NCBI GenBank assembly: GCA_029891385.1
Contig: CM057231.1
Span: forward strand, 18,810,300-18,874,299
Length of the DNA: 64,000 bases
DNA from: Erythroxylum novogranatense
Lineage: Eukaryota; Streptophyta; Magnoliopsida; Malpighiales; Erythroxylaceae
Reading direction: 5' to 3'
A program made the translations under genes and the position numbers. The notes under the pieces were generated by a model. The model had not been told where the DNA came from and did not search any database. It saw nothing but the letters and a program-made list of their open reading frames with translations. This document shows positions 1 to 12,900 of the stretch, piece by piece; positions within the stretch are counted from its first letter, which is position 1; the number at the start of each line of letters is the position of its first letter.

Positions 1-1109
1 CCTAAGTAATTAAGAATTCAACCCATACCTCTTCAATACCTTCACCTAAGCGTTTTAACTAAAATTGGCAGCACCTTTCCTTAATAAATTCCTACTTATC
101 TAACATCATATAGGTAATCAAATACATTCCCATCACACTAATCTATCTATGACAACTCTTACATTAATCAAAACCTTAACCTTATACCCACTAATTCAAG
201 CCATACTTATCATCAATTTAAGGCCTCAATTAAATGCATCAACAACCATGATTCATCAACTACATGATCAAAGCATAATTAAAACTTAACTTAATCACTT
301 ACCAATTCAAGCTTCCACTCTTTCCCACTCTCCAATCACTTCACTTTCTTCCTTCACTTCTAAAGCCCATATATGGCTATCACCTTGGATAGAGACTTAA
401 GCTCATATGCAAGTAAAGAGGGCTCTTAAGGTTGGTGGAAGGTGACTTAAGAGAGAAACAAAAAAGAGAAATCAAAGGAGATGTAAAGGAAGTAGGTTTT
501 CGGTGGAGGAAGAGTATTTAGCATTTAAACCCATTCATTTCTTCTATTCCTTAAGGCATAACCGAGAGGAGCACTCTAGCATAGGACAAGGAGCATTAAA
601 TTAAGAGGACAAGTGGCACTTCTTAAAAAAAACAAAATAGGTATAAAACAAAACTCTTGTATAGGATTTAGAAATCCTACTACAATTTGACCCATTCTAG
701 TTCAATGGCCCTAATTTTAATCCCAAAATAATATACCCAATAATTCAGTACCAATGGATAGCAATTTTCACTACCGAAAATCGACCGGTTCACCAATTGG
801 TGATTTTTTCCGGTTCGAGAATTTTCTCCAAAAAAATCCAGAAAAATTTCTAAAAATCCCTTAAAATAGAAAAAAATTTATGGTGCACTCAGAATAAATT
901 TTCAAATCCATTAACCACGTTAATCCCAATAAAATTGTCTTAGGCACGCAAACCGGGAATATCATGTATGCATGCACAGTAATTTCATGTGCACAAATGT
1001 GAATGTGGACCAATCCTATTATGCAATAACAGTCCTATGCACTCCAAATCTATTCCATCCTATGTCAAATTTACTATTTTACCCTTCTAATTGAGGGTGG
1101 GATGTTACA
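1..1109 (-). repeat. Probable Ty3/gypsy (Tekay/del-like) LTR, minus strand, cut by window edge
   Basis: Read on the minus strand, the stretch begins at 1,109 with TGTAACATCCCACCC, the usual start of long Tekay/del-type plant LTRs. It continues leftwards through a segment around 780-850 with an inverted CGAACCGG / CCGGTTCG pair, then a purine/pyrimidine-rich leader (300-560) resembling the transcribed part of such LTRs. No open frame is present. The other end lies outside the window, so a solo LTR cannot be told from the edge of a full element. The lineage assignment rests on style of sequence, not on a coding domain. Confidence 0.4.
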
Positions 1110-3729
1110 AACAATGTACCATATGCTAAATCACAATTAATACATAAGCTCCCCTTATTTCAATACCAATTCAAAACATATTCAAAATCCATTTCTATGC
1201 CAATTCAAAACATGTGCATATCTCATTAGTTTCCATGTGTATCCAAAACTCAATTCAATGCTAAATCAAAACATATGTAAACCTCACAAAGATTAACTTT
1301 TAAATTCAAGTAGTAGCACTAATGAAATTATTCATAAACATATTTTTCATAGTAAGGTAAAAACCATCTTTACAAAATCAATTTAAAGGTACACTCACTG
1401 TTTATCATTTATTGTTAACCACCGTCCTATGTTCGGTACTTTTCTTTTACTAGTCCCAAGTCCACGATGACAAGAAAACTTTATGGTCTTACTCAGCTGT
1501 GAGGGAGACCCTTGAAGGGTTCCTAAAACTCGCTAAGTACATCCATAACTTACCACCTTATTTTACAAATTTTAAAACAAAGGGCTTACCCAAAATCTTA
1601 GCATTTAGTAAGATTAAAATTTTGTTTTCTTTTCATTCAACCATTGAATAACTTGCATGATTTATACATGCTGCTTCTTTCCATTTAAATAACGTACATA
1701 GTATAAACCTACTATTTTCCTTACATTGAACCATTGAACTATGTACAACATACATGCTTCCATTGAACAACCATTAATCCATATATATAGCATCTACATG
1801 CTGCTAATTAATACCCATTGAATAGCATTCATATGACATGGATATACATGCTGTTTTCCTTTCTATTTACGATGTTGTTTTTCTCTTCATTTAACCATGC
1901 CTCCACTTGTTCCTTAATTTTCACATATCAAACGTTCAAATTAGGTTCTAAAGACTTCTAGACATTTGTTTCTCCTATGTCTCTAGTTTACATATCATTA
2001 AAAATCATGCCATTTCATCTTCTAAATTATGAAACACGAACCAAATATCACAAGTTGCTTCAACATAGGGACAATATCAGGTTACCATAATTAATCTCAA
2101 TTTTCAATACCATTCAGTTAGAATTAGGTCTAGGTCTCTTCTAGATATATTTAGTACTATTCTTAGGTTTCATTTACAATTGGAATCACCCAATTTGGAG
2201 TTTTGTAGACTAAGTTATAGTCAAAATACTAGGACTATTCAAGGAAACCAAGAATCCTATTACAGAATTTCACTAAACATAGTTAGGAAAACTTACCACT
2301 TTCTTGAAATCATGCTCAAACATTCACACAATTCATAAGGAAATTTATGTTTCCAGCTTAAGCATTCACCTGCTAGCTAAAAAGGATGGACAAGAGTGGT
2401 TTAACATACCTAAAATCATATGGTAATGTGCTACCTATCTTTTCCCTGCATGTAGTTAGCGTTGATGGAGGTGTTGTCTATGGTTGGAGGCTTAAACAAC
2501 ATGCTAATTTATTTCCCAAAGGTAGTAACTTGGAAACCTATGCATGAGGGGAGTAGCTGCAATTATTCTTCAACAATTCTGGTCCAAAGGAGAGCTAAAG
2601 TTTCGGTGGAATGAAGGTGGAGTAGCTCCCATCATCTTTGTTTTACGTGCTACACGTTGAAGAGGGTTGTCCACACATTGCAATCTTAACTTCCAACAGT
2701 TTTCCATTGTTTTATCCCTCACCATCTTTGTTTAATTAAGCCATTAATACCTTGTAACATCCACGACAATACTTGTCTTCCGCATATAACAAGTTGTTCT
2801 AATTTTGTCTCACCAAAATGACACATGTCCACACCATAAATTGGTCTCTCGTGTAAAGAATTTTATGTCCTTCACATCTACTCCTTCATAAATGTGACAA
2901 AATAAGATTTTCATGCATTCTTGTTCCAAAATAATGAGAACTTCTTCATGTATGTGACAACTGCCACTTAAGTTTCATTCACATGTACACGTATTATTTC
3001 TTATCCAAAATAATCAAATGGCTTAAGAAAAATTTGTCCAGTTTCAATAGAAATTTCATGTCCACTTAATAACATGTTACAGCTAAATATATCAACATAT
3101 AAGTTAGATCGATTTACTTTAAGTATCCATAACTATGACTGATTCTTATTCCTAATGTTTTTGCCTAAGACTGCTTCAAATTTGCTCCATAATAATTTAA
3201 ATCAGGGTCAATCTTAATCTATCATAAATCAATCTGATTGAATTTATTTTTGGTCCATTTCCATACCAATCAAGTCAAATATTTTTTGAATATCATTTGA
3301 CTTTAATACTTGTCTTTCAAGGTTGGTTCTCAATTCACCTTTTAATGAAAATAAAATTTACATTCACCCGAAACCATCATTCACATGAAATGAAATTTTA
3401 TAGACATGTGAAAAAGAAAAGTTTGGGGTTTTACAACTCGTTCTCGTGAAAAGATAAGGTAAATGATTGGCTGTATTATCTTCCCTCTAGATCACTGACC
3501 ACATGGAATGAAATGAAAAGGTTATTCTTGGAGAATTTTTTTTCTTACATCATGAGCTACTAATATCATAATTCAGAAATGAGAGATATGGAATTAAACA
3601 AGTTACTAGAGAAATATTGTACAAAAATTATAGAAGTTTAAGGAAATATATGCTAGTCACCTATACCACCAAATTCTTGAGCAACTTTTATAAAGGTTTA
3701 CTACCAATAGATAGGAGTATGGTAGATGC
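1110..3729. other. AT-rich non-coding DNA with further LTR-like sequence
   Basis: There is no convincing gene. A second LTR-like start, TGTAAAACCCC on the minus strand, lies at about 3,435. The stretch around 1,380-1,620 resembles the interior of long del-type LTRs. The short plus-strand open frame at 3,617-3,802 runs into the MITE that follows and has no coding character. Confidence 0.3.
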
Positions 3730-4057
3730 TAAGGATGGCAGTGGCTCGACCTGGCCCGTTCAAGCTGAGATACCCGAGTTTGAGCCCAATCGGGCCTCAT
3801 AGTTGGCCTGGCTTGACTCAACCTGAATTTTTTTAATTTTTAAATTAAGATAAAATATGACATTGTTTTACTCAAAATGATGTCATTTTGCTTATACATT
3901 TTGGACTTCAAGCTAGGTCATGCCTGAGCAGCCTAAGTTTGAGTTTTATCCTGATCCTGAGCCTAACTCAAGGCTCAATTTTTTTGAAAGAAAAGCTCAA
4001 ATCTCGATCCAAGGCCTGATTAACTCAAGTCAAACCTAGGCCAAACTGTCAAGCCTA
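3730..4057. mobile_element. Non-autonomous hAT-type MITE, about 328 bp
   Basis: The ends are imperfect inverted repeats: TAAGGATGGCAGT on the left and TAGGCTTGACAGT when the right end is reverse-complemented (9 of 13 match). They are flanked by GTAGATGC (3,722-3,729) and GTAAATGC (4,058-4,065), an 8-bp target duplication with one mismatch, the length expected for hAT insertions. The interior is made of degenerate cggg/gcccga and caagcc motifs around an AT-rich core and codes for nothing. Confidence 0.5.
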
Positions 4058-4379
4058 GTAAATGCAACTAGTAGAGGTGTTTTGGTAAATAAATATTGCT
4101 AATTTTTAAATTTTCAAATTTAATTGCTCTAATTTGTTAACTAATTATCGATTAATTGGAATTAGCACAATTGTGTTAAATATGTTCACTCTCTAGGCAT
4201 CCTATAGATATGTGCCTTATTCAAATCATTATAATCCAAGAGAAAAAGATTACTCGAATTTTAGCTATAGAAATTAATGGGGCAATAAATATACCAACCT
4301 CAAAATTTCAATAGATAGCTCCAAACGCTATCACTTGCTCAATCTTAACCCTTAAATTCATATATGTATTTGGATGAAA

Positions 4380-6445
4380 TTGTTAAGGATCTTGCTAATG
4401 ATACTTAACAATTTTAATTAGAAATAAGGGCAAGCCTTCAGAGTTTAAGAAATCAAATAACATAATTAGCCATATCTATTCATAAATTAGAAGCATAAGC
4501 ATCAGAAAAATTTCTTCTCAAACGGTAGTGAATCCTAAGGACAATATTAGTGCAATAATGTTGAGAAGTGAGAAGTTATTCAATATGGCTCTTTTTTACC
4601 AATGGAGATAAGCAGACATGAAAAAGGAGAGAAGAAACATGAATTTTTAGCTCAAGATAAAATAAAAGTGAAATCTAAGTTTTCTTTGTCTATACAATGT
4701 AATGCACATATACTTCCTTTCCTTTATAGTTTAACTAAATCAAAATAAGAGGAGTTTGAAAGAGAGATCTTATAGACCTTTAGAAAGGTGGAAATTAATA
4801 TGCCCCTACTAGAAGTCATCAAGCAAATTCCAAAGTATGTGAAGTTCTTGAAAAATCTATGCATAAATAGAAGTAAATTGAAGAATAATTTTGGGTAAGA
4901 ATGTATAAGCTGTCATGAATAGGAAATTACCTTAAAATACAAAAATCTGGGTATAATTACACTTCCTTCTATAATTGATGATAAGGAAATTAATCATGTT
5001 ATACTCGACTTAGGTGCATCTATTAATGTCAAGTAATACTCAATTTACTAAGCTTTAAATTTGAATTCATTTCAAGAAACTAATGTAATTATTTAGCTAG
5101 CTGACAATTCTTATTTGGATCTTATTGGAGTTGTTGAGGATGTTTTTATTAAGATTAATGGTTTTGTATTTCTAGTAAAATTGATGAAGATAACGTAGAA
5201 CATTTAACTTTAATTTTATTAGGAAGTTCATTCATAAAGGCAGTTAAAACAGAAAGTGATATATATGAGGGTGCTTTTTCTATTGAGTTTGATAGAGCGA
5301 TGGCAAATTTAATATTTTTAAAATAGTGAAATACCCTAACAATTTTCACTCAGTTTATCATGTAGATATTGTTGATTCAATTATGCATGACATTTTTCAA
5401 GAAAAAAGTGTTAGTAATAAGTCAAAGTTTAATGCTAAATTAAAAATGAATGAGTTAGTTGGTGAAACTTGTAAATTTGTAGATCACTACTAGGGATGCT
5501 AACAAATTTGGAATTGAAAGCCCTACCTAATCATCTAAATAATTCTATTTAAGTATGGGAGAGTCACCACCTACTATCATCTAAAAAAGGTTGAATAAAG
5601 AGCAAGAAGAAATGTTGAAGGAGTAGAAAATTGCCATTGGTTAGGCTTTAGCTTATATAAAAGGCACAAGTTCAACAATTTGCATACACAAAATTCTTTT
5701 AAAACAAGACGTTACGCCCATACGGGAACCAAAATGGAGACCCAATCCAATAACGAAAGAGCCAATAATGAAATTTTTTAAAAGCTTTTAGATATATGTA
5801 TAATCTATTTGATTTTTGGATAACGAGCAGGTGAGCCCAGTTCATGCTATGCAAAAGAAAGCTAGGGCAATAGTGATAAGAAATCAAAATGATGAGTTAG
5901 CTCCACTAAGGGTACAAAATGGGTGGCAAATATATATAGATTTTAGGAAGTTTAGCTTGGCTAATTGAAAGGATCACTTCCTATTACCCTTTGTAAATAA
6001 AAAATTAGAAAGAATTACTAGTAAATCATGTTTTTTTTAACCTTTTAGATAGTTTTTTAGGGTACCGCTGGATAGCAATTGCTTAAGAAGATCAAAAAAT
6101 AACTACCTTTACATGTCAATTTGGAATATACACCTTTAGGTGTGGTTTTTGTAATGCTCCAAGTACATGTCGAAGGTGTATGATAGGTATTTTTTAATAT
6201 ATTGAGAATTGTATTAAAGTATTTATGAATTATTTTAGAGTTTAAGGATATTTATTTGATGATTGCTAAAATTATTTATCTAAAGTTCTCAAAAGATGCA
6301 TTAAAACAAATTTGGTGTTAAACTATGAAAATTTTCAATTATTTTTCATCAAGGCATTATTTTGGGATATGTGATTTTATCTAAGGGCATAGAAGTTCAT
6401 AAAGTAAAAGTTGATTTAATTGGGAACTTACATTACCCTACAAAT
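4380..6445 (+). pseudogene. Decayed Athila-like Ty3/gypsy gag-protease-RT, 5' part
   Basis: These are fragments of one polyprotein in all three forward frames, with stops every few tens of codons. A gag motif VNPKDNISAIMLRS is at about 4,525-4,575. The gag end (INMPLLEVIKQIP) is near 4,795. The protease motif LDLGASIN is near 5,005-5,030, followed by LADNSYLDLIGVVEDV (about 5,097) and the FHSVYHVDIVDS-type linker (about 5,345). RT begins with VQNGWQIYIDFRK (about 5,915-5,955) and reaches GYVILSKGIEVHKVKVDLIGN (about 6,365-6,428). At 6,446 the frame is cut by the CACTA element and resumes at 20,849. No matching 5' LTR was found to the left. The Athila assignment follows from the domain style and the downstream extra ORF and is an inference. 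Confidence 0.75.
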
Positions 6446-6835
6446 CACTACAAGAAATTACTTGTTTACCGATGGAAGATTCTGTCAGTAAATTGGAAAT
6501 TTCCGTCGGTAATATTAATTACCGACGAAATTTGGTGGCCGAAAAATCCGTCGCGAAATGGGCCGTAGTTAAAATTACTGACGGTCATTTTCTGCCGGCA
6601 TTTTACCAACGGTCTAAGATGTATTACCGATGGTAATACATCGTCGGAAAGAATTTAACGACAGAACATATTATGTTAATTTTTATCGATAAAATTTAGC
6701 AAATGATAGATTTCTGTCGATAAACTGAAGGCAATAACCTAAAAAGTCAACTAATTTACCGACGGTGACGTTTACCGTCGATAAATCACAACAAAAGTTT
6801 CGACGGAATACTTGTCTGTCGGTAATATCTAGTTA
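6446..6835. repeat. CACTA left terminus and subterminal repeats
   Basis: The terminal CACTACAAGAAA is followed by an array of short direct and inverted motifs: TTACCGATGG, CCGTCGGTAA, TTACCGACG, TTACCGACGG and TGTCGGTAA variants, about ten within 400 bp. In characterised CACTA elements such arrays are bound by the TNPA-type protein. That role here is inferred from the family. Confidence 0.8.
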
Positions 6836-7124
6836 CAGTTTTTTTGTTAATTTCCAATGTTATGTTGTTGTTATAAATGCATAATGTTAAAAGTTACCAA
6901 TTATTTGTTCATAAGAAATTAATTTGTATATATAATTTGATTAAAGAGAAAATTAATTAATAATATAACGTATAAAGTATTTTAATTAATAATAAAAACA
7001 TTACAATGAATAAATCTTATGTTTTTAATTGAAAACAAATGACAAGGATAAACTAATGTCGTGGTGATCGTGGGTGTTCTGAACCGTTAAGCCTCCCCTT
7101 TAACTATTCCATCTCCTGTCTAAG

Positions 7125-8830
7125 CTAAGCTATTTGCTCCATTTGCTCTCTCATCTTAGTCATCTGCTCCATCTCCGCTCTCATCTTAGAAAACTGCTCC
7201 ATCTTCTCTCTCATCTTAGCTGTTTGCTCCATTGCCTCTTTGATCTTTGATACCTGCTCTATCTCCTCTCTCGTCTCCTCTCTCATCTTCAAGCTCATCT
7301 CCTCTCTCATCTTAGCTATCTGCTCCATGTGTTCCATCCGTTGATTAATGTTAGCCTCTATCAAATACCCTATCTGCTCCCTCAATGTGTCCACTGTGGC
7401 TCGAAGTTTAAAGACTTCATTGCTTTGCGTTGGCCTAGCAGATGTTGTTGTACTGGACAGGAAAGAGCGCAAATAACATGTGTTCGCATATGAACCTAGG
7501 CTGAATATTCTTCCACGACGGTCCCTACCACCTATAACATCAAGATATGTCTGAGTCTCGTCTACAGGTTGTTCCTCCTGAGACTATCATTGAATATTTT
7601 GTTGTATTTGGTCCTATTAGGAAGCAATGTTTACATTAGTAATTAAGGTATTATTGTTAAGAAATTATAAAAATGTATTAATTTCACTTACATTCAGCCC
7701 TCTACATCGGGTGTGGGTGTGCAAAAATAGTTGGATAGGTGTAGGCTTGGTGCCCAATGACTTTTCCTACATGTATAACCTAAATTGTCAGATGTGAACT
7801 AGAATTTATAAAAATTTGATGTGAACTAGAATTTATAAAAATTTCGGTAGAGTTTTCTCTATATGTCTGATATTTGCCCCCTGTTCAACAAAGAAAATAA
7901 CTTGACACAGCCATATATGGCACCAGACATTTATATCATAATCAGTATGTACAATAAAGCGAAGCAAAATGTATAAAAAATAGGTGTGAATTTTAGATAC
8001 TTACTAGTCTATGTGCATGCTCGTAGTACGTAATTGATCCTCCCGTATGTGCTGGAAGACTCTCACCCCTTGACCCTCCACGTTTGTTGGTCGAGTTATG
8101 CTCTGGGATAGACATTACTGCAGGTGATGTCCAATACTCGTTCCAACGACTCCAAATTTCCTCTGAAATATAACGCGGCCGTGCACCAGACTTCAAAAAT
8201 CCCAGTAAATTTCTTTCTGAAATAAAAAGGAAAAATATTATATAATGTTAAAATATTTATGTAAATTGTCTATATAAATCAATATAACAAGAAAATAACT
8301 ATTATTTGTACCTCAAACTCCTGAAAGTACAATTGCTTTGTGTCGTCAGATAAATTCTTCCACACATAACCCTCAGGTTCAATTCTTTGCTTAAATGAGG
8401 ACGTCATATTTCTGGAAGTCGGTCCAGACGAAACCAACCTAACATAACAAATTATGTTATACTATGTAAAAATTGATAAAACTAAGACTTAATAATAAGC
8501 AAATTATGAGTGATGTTATTTCACTTATTATTCATTAACAATTGTTATAAACTTTCTTCCATCAGATCCCTCAACTCCAGGCTGGCGAACGTCTCCTCTA
8601 TCCGATAAGCAGGTATTGGATGATATATGTGTTGGGGAAGGGGATGGTGTAGGATGAGGAGCAGTAGGTGATGCCTCATCTGCAACAGTCGGTGCTGGAG
8701 GTGGAGGAGGTTAGTCAGTTGGAGCTACAGATTGTGACGAACCACCTTCACAATAAGTTGCCCTGAACATGGCTCTAAACCTCGGTCACATAACCTCACG
8801 TTGTCTCTTTGGTCCCATGTGTTTACCTTA
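7125..8830 (-). pseudogene. TNPA-like second CACTA gene (Ptta/En/Spm plant transposase family)
   Basis: Blocks in order on the minus strand: a proline/serine-rich start beginning MGPKRQREVM (about 8,830-8,540, with a stop early and another at the proline run); a block with EPEGYVWKNLSDDTKQLYFQEF (about 8,400-8,310); FISEE-type block YISEEIWSRWNEYW followed by HTGGSITYYEHAHRL (8,196-7,993); a block with YLDVIGGRDRRGRIFSLGS (about 7,560-7,490); and a C-terminal coiled coil of repeated MEQ-K-MREEM-type units (7,400-7,125). This order matches the plant Ptta/En/Spm family (PF03004-like), whose members bind subterminal repeats. Intervening AT-rich stretches look like introns. Stops suggest it is not functional. 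Confidence 0.72.
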
Positions 8831-9071
8831 AATTCAATTTTTCCCAATTCTCTACAAGTATAATTAATACTTTGAAATCAATATTTTACACAATATATGG
8901 AGAAGAAAATAAGGTAATGGAGTTGAAGGTTAACAAATTGTCATCAACAATAATTGAACCTTAACAATAATACAAATATGCATGTTTAACAAAGTCTTAC
9001 AGATACAATAATAAATCAACTTGAAAACTTAGTGTAATAATGTATTGCATTGAAAAATCACATTGATATAA

Positions 9072-9816
9072 TTAATTTGTTTGATTCCATGTGACATGGG
9101 AATCGGTAAAGGTAAATGAGTCTCTAATGTCTGGGTCCCCAAGAAGGGTCCTCGCATGTTCAAACGCACCAATAGAAACAGTTAAACTTCTTCCACCTGG
9201 TGTAGGCCTTTCAAAACCTTCTTGCAATAGCTTTGCAGCTATAACTATACTTGTTGAAGAAATAGTGAATGAGTTGCCGCTCTTAGTATGGAAGACTAAT
9301 TCTCCGGATGAACTACTAATAGGAACATTTTTACCTAAAACATAATCAGTGAAGAAGTTTTGAAACCGTGATATTAGAAAAATGTTTAACCAACGAAAAC
9401 GATATATTAATGCATACGTGATTGCGTAGACGAGGTTTGAGGAATAGAAGAATTTTTGACAATACCCGATCTCCCTATTCCTTTATAGGCCGTTGTGACA
9501 TTACTCTCACCTTTATCAGCATATATGTCCTCTTCGAGTTTAAAAGAAGCTTAAACATGTAGGATAGACAATGAAATGAGAATATGTATAATAACTTCAA
9601 TAAAGGAAATGAGATGTACATAACAAGGAAAGAGACGACGTGCCGATCATACTAAACACCTTCAAGTAATAGATCGGCCATGGAAGGCAAACGATTGCTA
9701 GTGTATGATGTAGCAATATGTTCTGTAGTTTTGATTCCTTAGGCTGGGACAATTTTTCCACATTCCTCCCAACGGAAAGAATTTCTACTATCCAGAACCA
9801 ATTGCCATGTCGACAT
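9072..9816 (-). pseudogene. BRCA2: Captured BRCA2 fragment (N-terminus plus BRC-like repeats) inside CACTA
   Basis: Three blocks fit a spliced gene. Block 1 (9,816-9,660) begins MSTWQLVLDSRNSFRWE and ends SMADLLLE at a GGTGTTTAGT donor. Block 2 (9,549-9,418) has GIGRSGIVKNSSI and ends at a CGTATGC donor. Block 3 (9,334 to stop at 9,074-9,072) follows TTTTAG and has FHTKSGNSFTISSTSIVIAA and GGRSLTVSIGAFEHARTLLG. Block lengths keep the frame across both junctions. Plant BRCA2 starts MSTWQ...FRWE...PSMADLLL and then carries BRC repeats (FxTxSGxxxxIS...AxxLL) that bind RAD51 and DMC1 in homologous recombination. Homology is my reading from memory of the family. An in-frame TAA at 9,739-9,741 breaks block 1, and two BRC units are fused closer than in the parent, so internal deletion is likely. 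The Mg/DSS1-binding C-terminus is absent. Confidence 0.72.
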
Positions 9817-9910
9817 TCCTTTAAGAAAAAATTTAATAAAAGACCTTACATTATATATTGAAATGTAAATAATGTTTTTTTTAATTAAAATATTCAATTA
9901 CAAACACAAG

Positions 9911-12900
9911 TTATTCGCTATCAAAACTTAATGGTAAATTACAATCATCTTCTTCTTCGAAAAAATAAGAATCAAATTTTGACTCCTCTTCAGATCCCTA
10001 ACCCTCATCATCCTCCCTAAAGGAAATATCGACATATTCGTTTGATGGATCGTTCAAAGGTTCATTATCGTCATACGTGACAGATGCATTGATAAAAGTG
10101 ACATCTTCCTGAAACGCCTCACTTTCAAGACTATACTCTCCTCTTCCATGTGATTCATAAACACCTCTAGGTTTTACTTTGCAAACCGCTAACCAATCTG
10201 TCTTGTCTCATCGTAAGCTTGGAAAAGGGATATAACAAACCTGTTTCGCTTGCATAGCCAAGACGAAAGGTTCAAATTGTCTCAATCCTCTTCAGTGATT
10301 GATTTTAACTAGATTGTATTAGCTATACACGTTTGTTCCAATATTTGGTGTCAAGTCATACTAATCAAATTTAAATATCACACATCGCTTCACTGACAAA
10401 GCAGGGTATTCAACTTCTAGTATTTCAATAATTTTTTCATAGTAATCCATCATTTCTCCCTGTATCGAAACACCACTATTTATTGTTAACATGCTATGTC
10501 CATAAGATTCTGTATGATATTTGTATCCATTAACGAAATACACCGGATACGATTTAACAGTTCATATAGGTCCCTTCGTAAGATCGCAAATGAACTTATT
10601 CTCAATTGGATTTTCTAAGGCCTACAAAATTAAATTTATCATAGCAAAGAGTATAATGTCATGAGAATAGTTAAATATACCGTTGAATTATAATTAAGAA
10701 TACTTGTAAGTGAAAACTTACAAATCTCTTGAACCATCAAGGAAAGTGTTTTCCTAACTTCTCTATTTATATCATCCTGTGTGATGCCCGGCATTATCTC
10801 CTATAACAATGTCTCATATAATCTAAATACATAATGACTATTTTTAGTAATCAACAACACACAATTTTAAATAAAGAAATAATCATGTTCAACTTGCTGA
10901 ACGAAAGGAAGAACCTCTTCACAGTTCAATAAAATGTAACCATGTGCAACCTCAATTTCTTCCTCTATTAACATTCTTCTTGTCTATGTTCATCCAGAAT
11001 ATGAAAAAATGGACAAGTTTTCATCAACATTACTCATTCCTCCCCCACCATCATTACGAGGAACTATTCTGGCTCTTGTGTTAACATGCGACTCAAATTA
11101 ATGCCCACAAAACATATTAGCGTCCTCCACTAAATAAGCATTACATATGGAGCCTTCAACTCTAGCTTTGTTTTTTACATTTTTTTTCAAGTGATGTAAA
11201 TACCTATATTAGACAGAATAGTTATTAGAATTTAGTTGATAAAGCATGTAAAAATGGCTATTGCAATAATAATTGTCGAGTTACCTCTCAAATGAATACA
11301 TCTATCAATATTGAACTGGACTGGCTAGTTTTGCCTCGTGTGCTAGATGCACAGGTAGATGCTCCATACAGTCAAAGAAGCTTGGAGGAAAATGCCTTCT
11401 AACTTGCATAAAATAACGGGAATTTCATGTTCTAGTTTTTCCATATCACCAAAATTTATTTCAACTGATGTTAGGCTTTTGAAAAACAAGCTTAACTCTG
11501 TTATAGCTTCCCATACCTTAGAAGGTAGCAACTCTTGAAATGCAATTGGGATTAGCCTTTGCATAAATACATGACAATCATGACTTTCCATCCTAAATAA
11601 TTTGTACTTCCTGAGATCCACACACCTAGACAAGTTTGAAACATAACCATCAGGAAACTTTAGACTTTTCAACCATTCACATAAAAGCTCCTTTTGTTTC
11701 TTGTCCAAAATGTAACATGCTTTCAGATATTTACCAGTGCGAAGATCTTTACGTAACTCATTTCTTTTACAAAAAAGTTGCAAATCAGCTCTAGATTTTG
11801 CATTGTCTTTTGTCCTCCCCTTAATGTTCATAATGGTATTGAACAAGTTGTCAAAAATGTTTTTCTCAATGTGCATCATATCTGGATTATGATGTATCAA
11901 ATTCGTTTTCCAATATGGAAAATCCCAAAATATGCTTCATTTCTGCCATCCAAACTTTTGACTAATGGTTGAATTAACTTCATCGGCCTCTAATTCTATT
12001 ACTTTCAGCAAGCCTAATTCCTCAATCTCTTGCAAAATCTCTTCACCGGCTTTTATAGGAGGAGGAGGTGTGTTGACCATCCTATTTTTTATGAACTTAT
12101 GCTTATTGCGCCTAAACGGATGATCTGAAGGAAAAAATTTCCTATGATTGTCAAACCAACATATTTTGTCTCTGTTTGGCAGATAAAACATATCAAAATC
12201 ATTGCCACAATAAGGATAATCCAATTTTCCAGCTGTGCTCCATCCAGATAACATGGCAAAAGTTGGAAAGTCACTAATGGTCCACATCAAAGCCGCTCTC
12301 AACACAAAATTCTATTTCAGGGAGACATCATATGTTTGAAAACCATAGTCCCAAAGCTGCTGCAATTCAGATATCAATGACTGTAAGAAAGCATCCATTT
12401 TTTGTTTCGGATTTGTTGGCCCTGAGACAATCACTGTAAAAAAAAAATGCTTTTTTCATACACATCCAAGGTGGAAAATTATAAGGAGTTATTATAATTG
12501 GCCATGAAGAATATTGCTGACCAGATTGATCAAAAGGTTGAAATCCATCCGTCGACAATCCCAACCGAACATTTCGACTGTCAACTACAAAATTAGCATG
12601 GGTGTCATTAAAATGTTTCCATGCCAGTGCATCTGATGGATGACTCATTACTCCATCTTCTTGTTCGTGTTCAGCATGCCATCTCATGTGAGATGCAGTA
12701 ACATTAGAAGAATAAAGTCTCTACAACCTCGGAGTGAGAGGAAAATAATACATCCGCTTCCATGGAACTAATTTATGTTTCGTAGAACTTTTTCTTGACT
12801 TGTACCTAAGTTGACCACAAAATTTGCGTTGTTCTAAGTTCATATCATCTCCCCAATACATCATACATCCCAACTGACAACAATCAATCTTTTTCACAGA

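Noticed and set aside
7791..7844. 27-bp direct duplication within the CACTA second gene
   Set aside because: Lies in an intron-like AT-rich stretch; a simple tandem duplication without further structure.
9091..9345. 84-codon plus-strand open frame
   Set aside because: It is the antisense shadow of the third BRCA2-like block, whose minus-strand reading shows BRC-type motifs.
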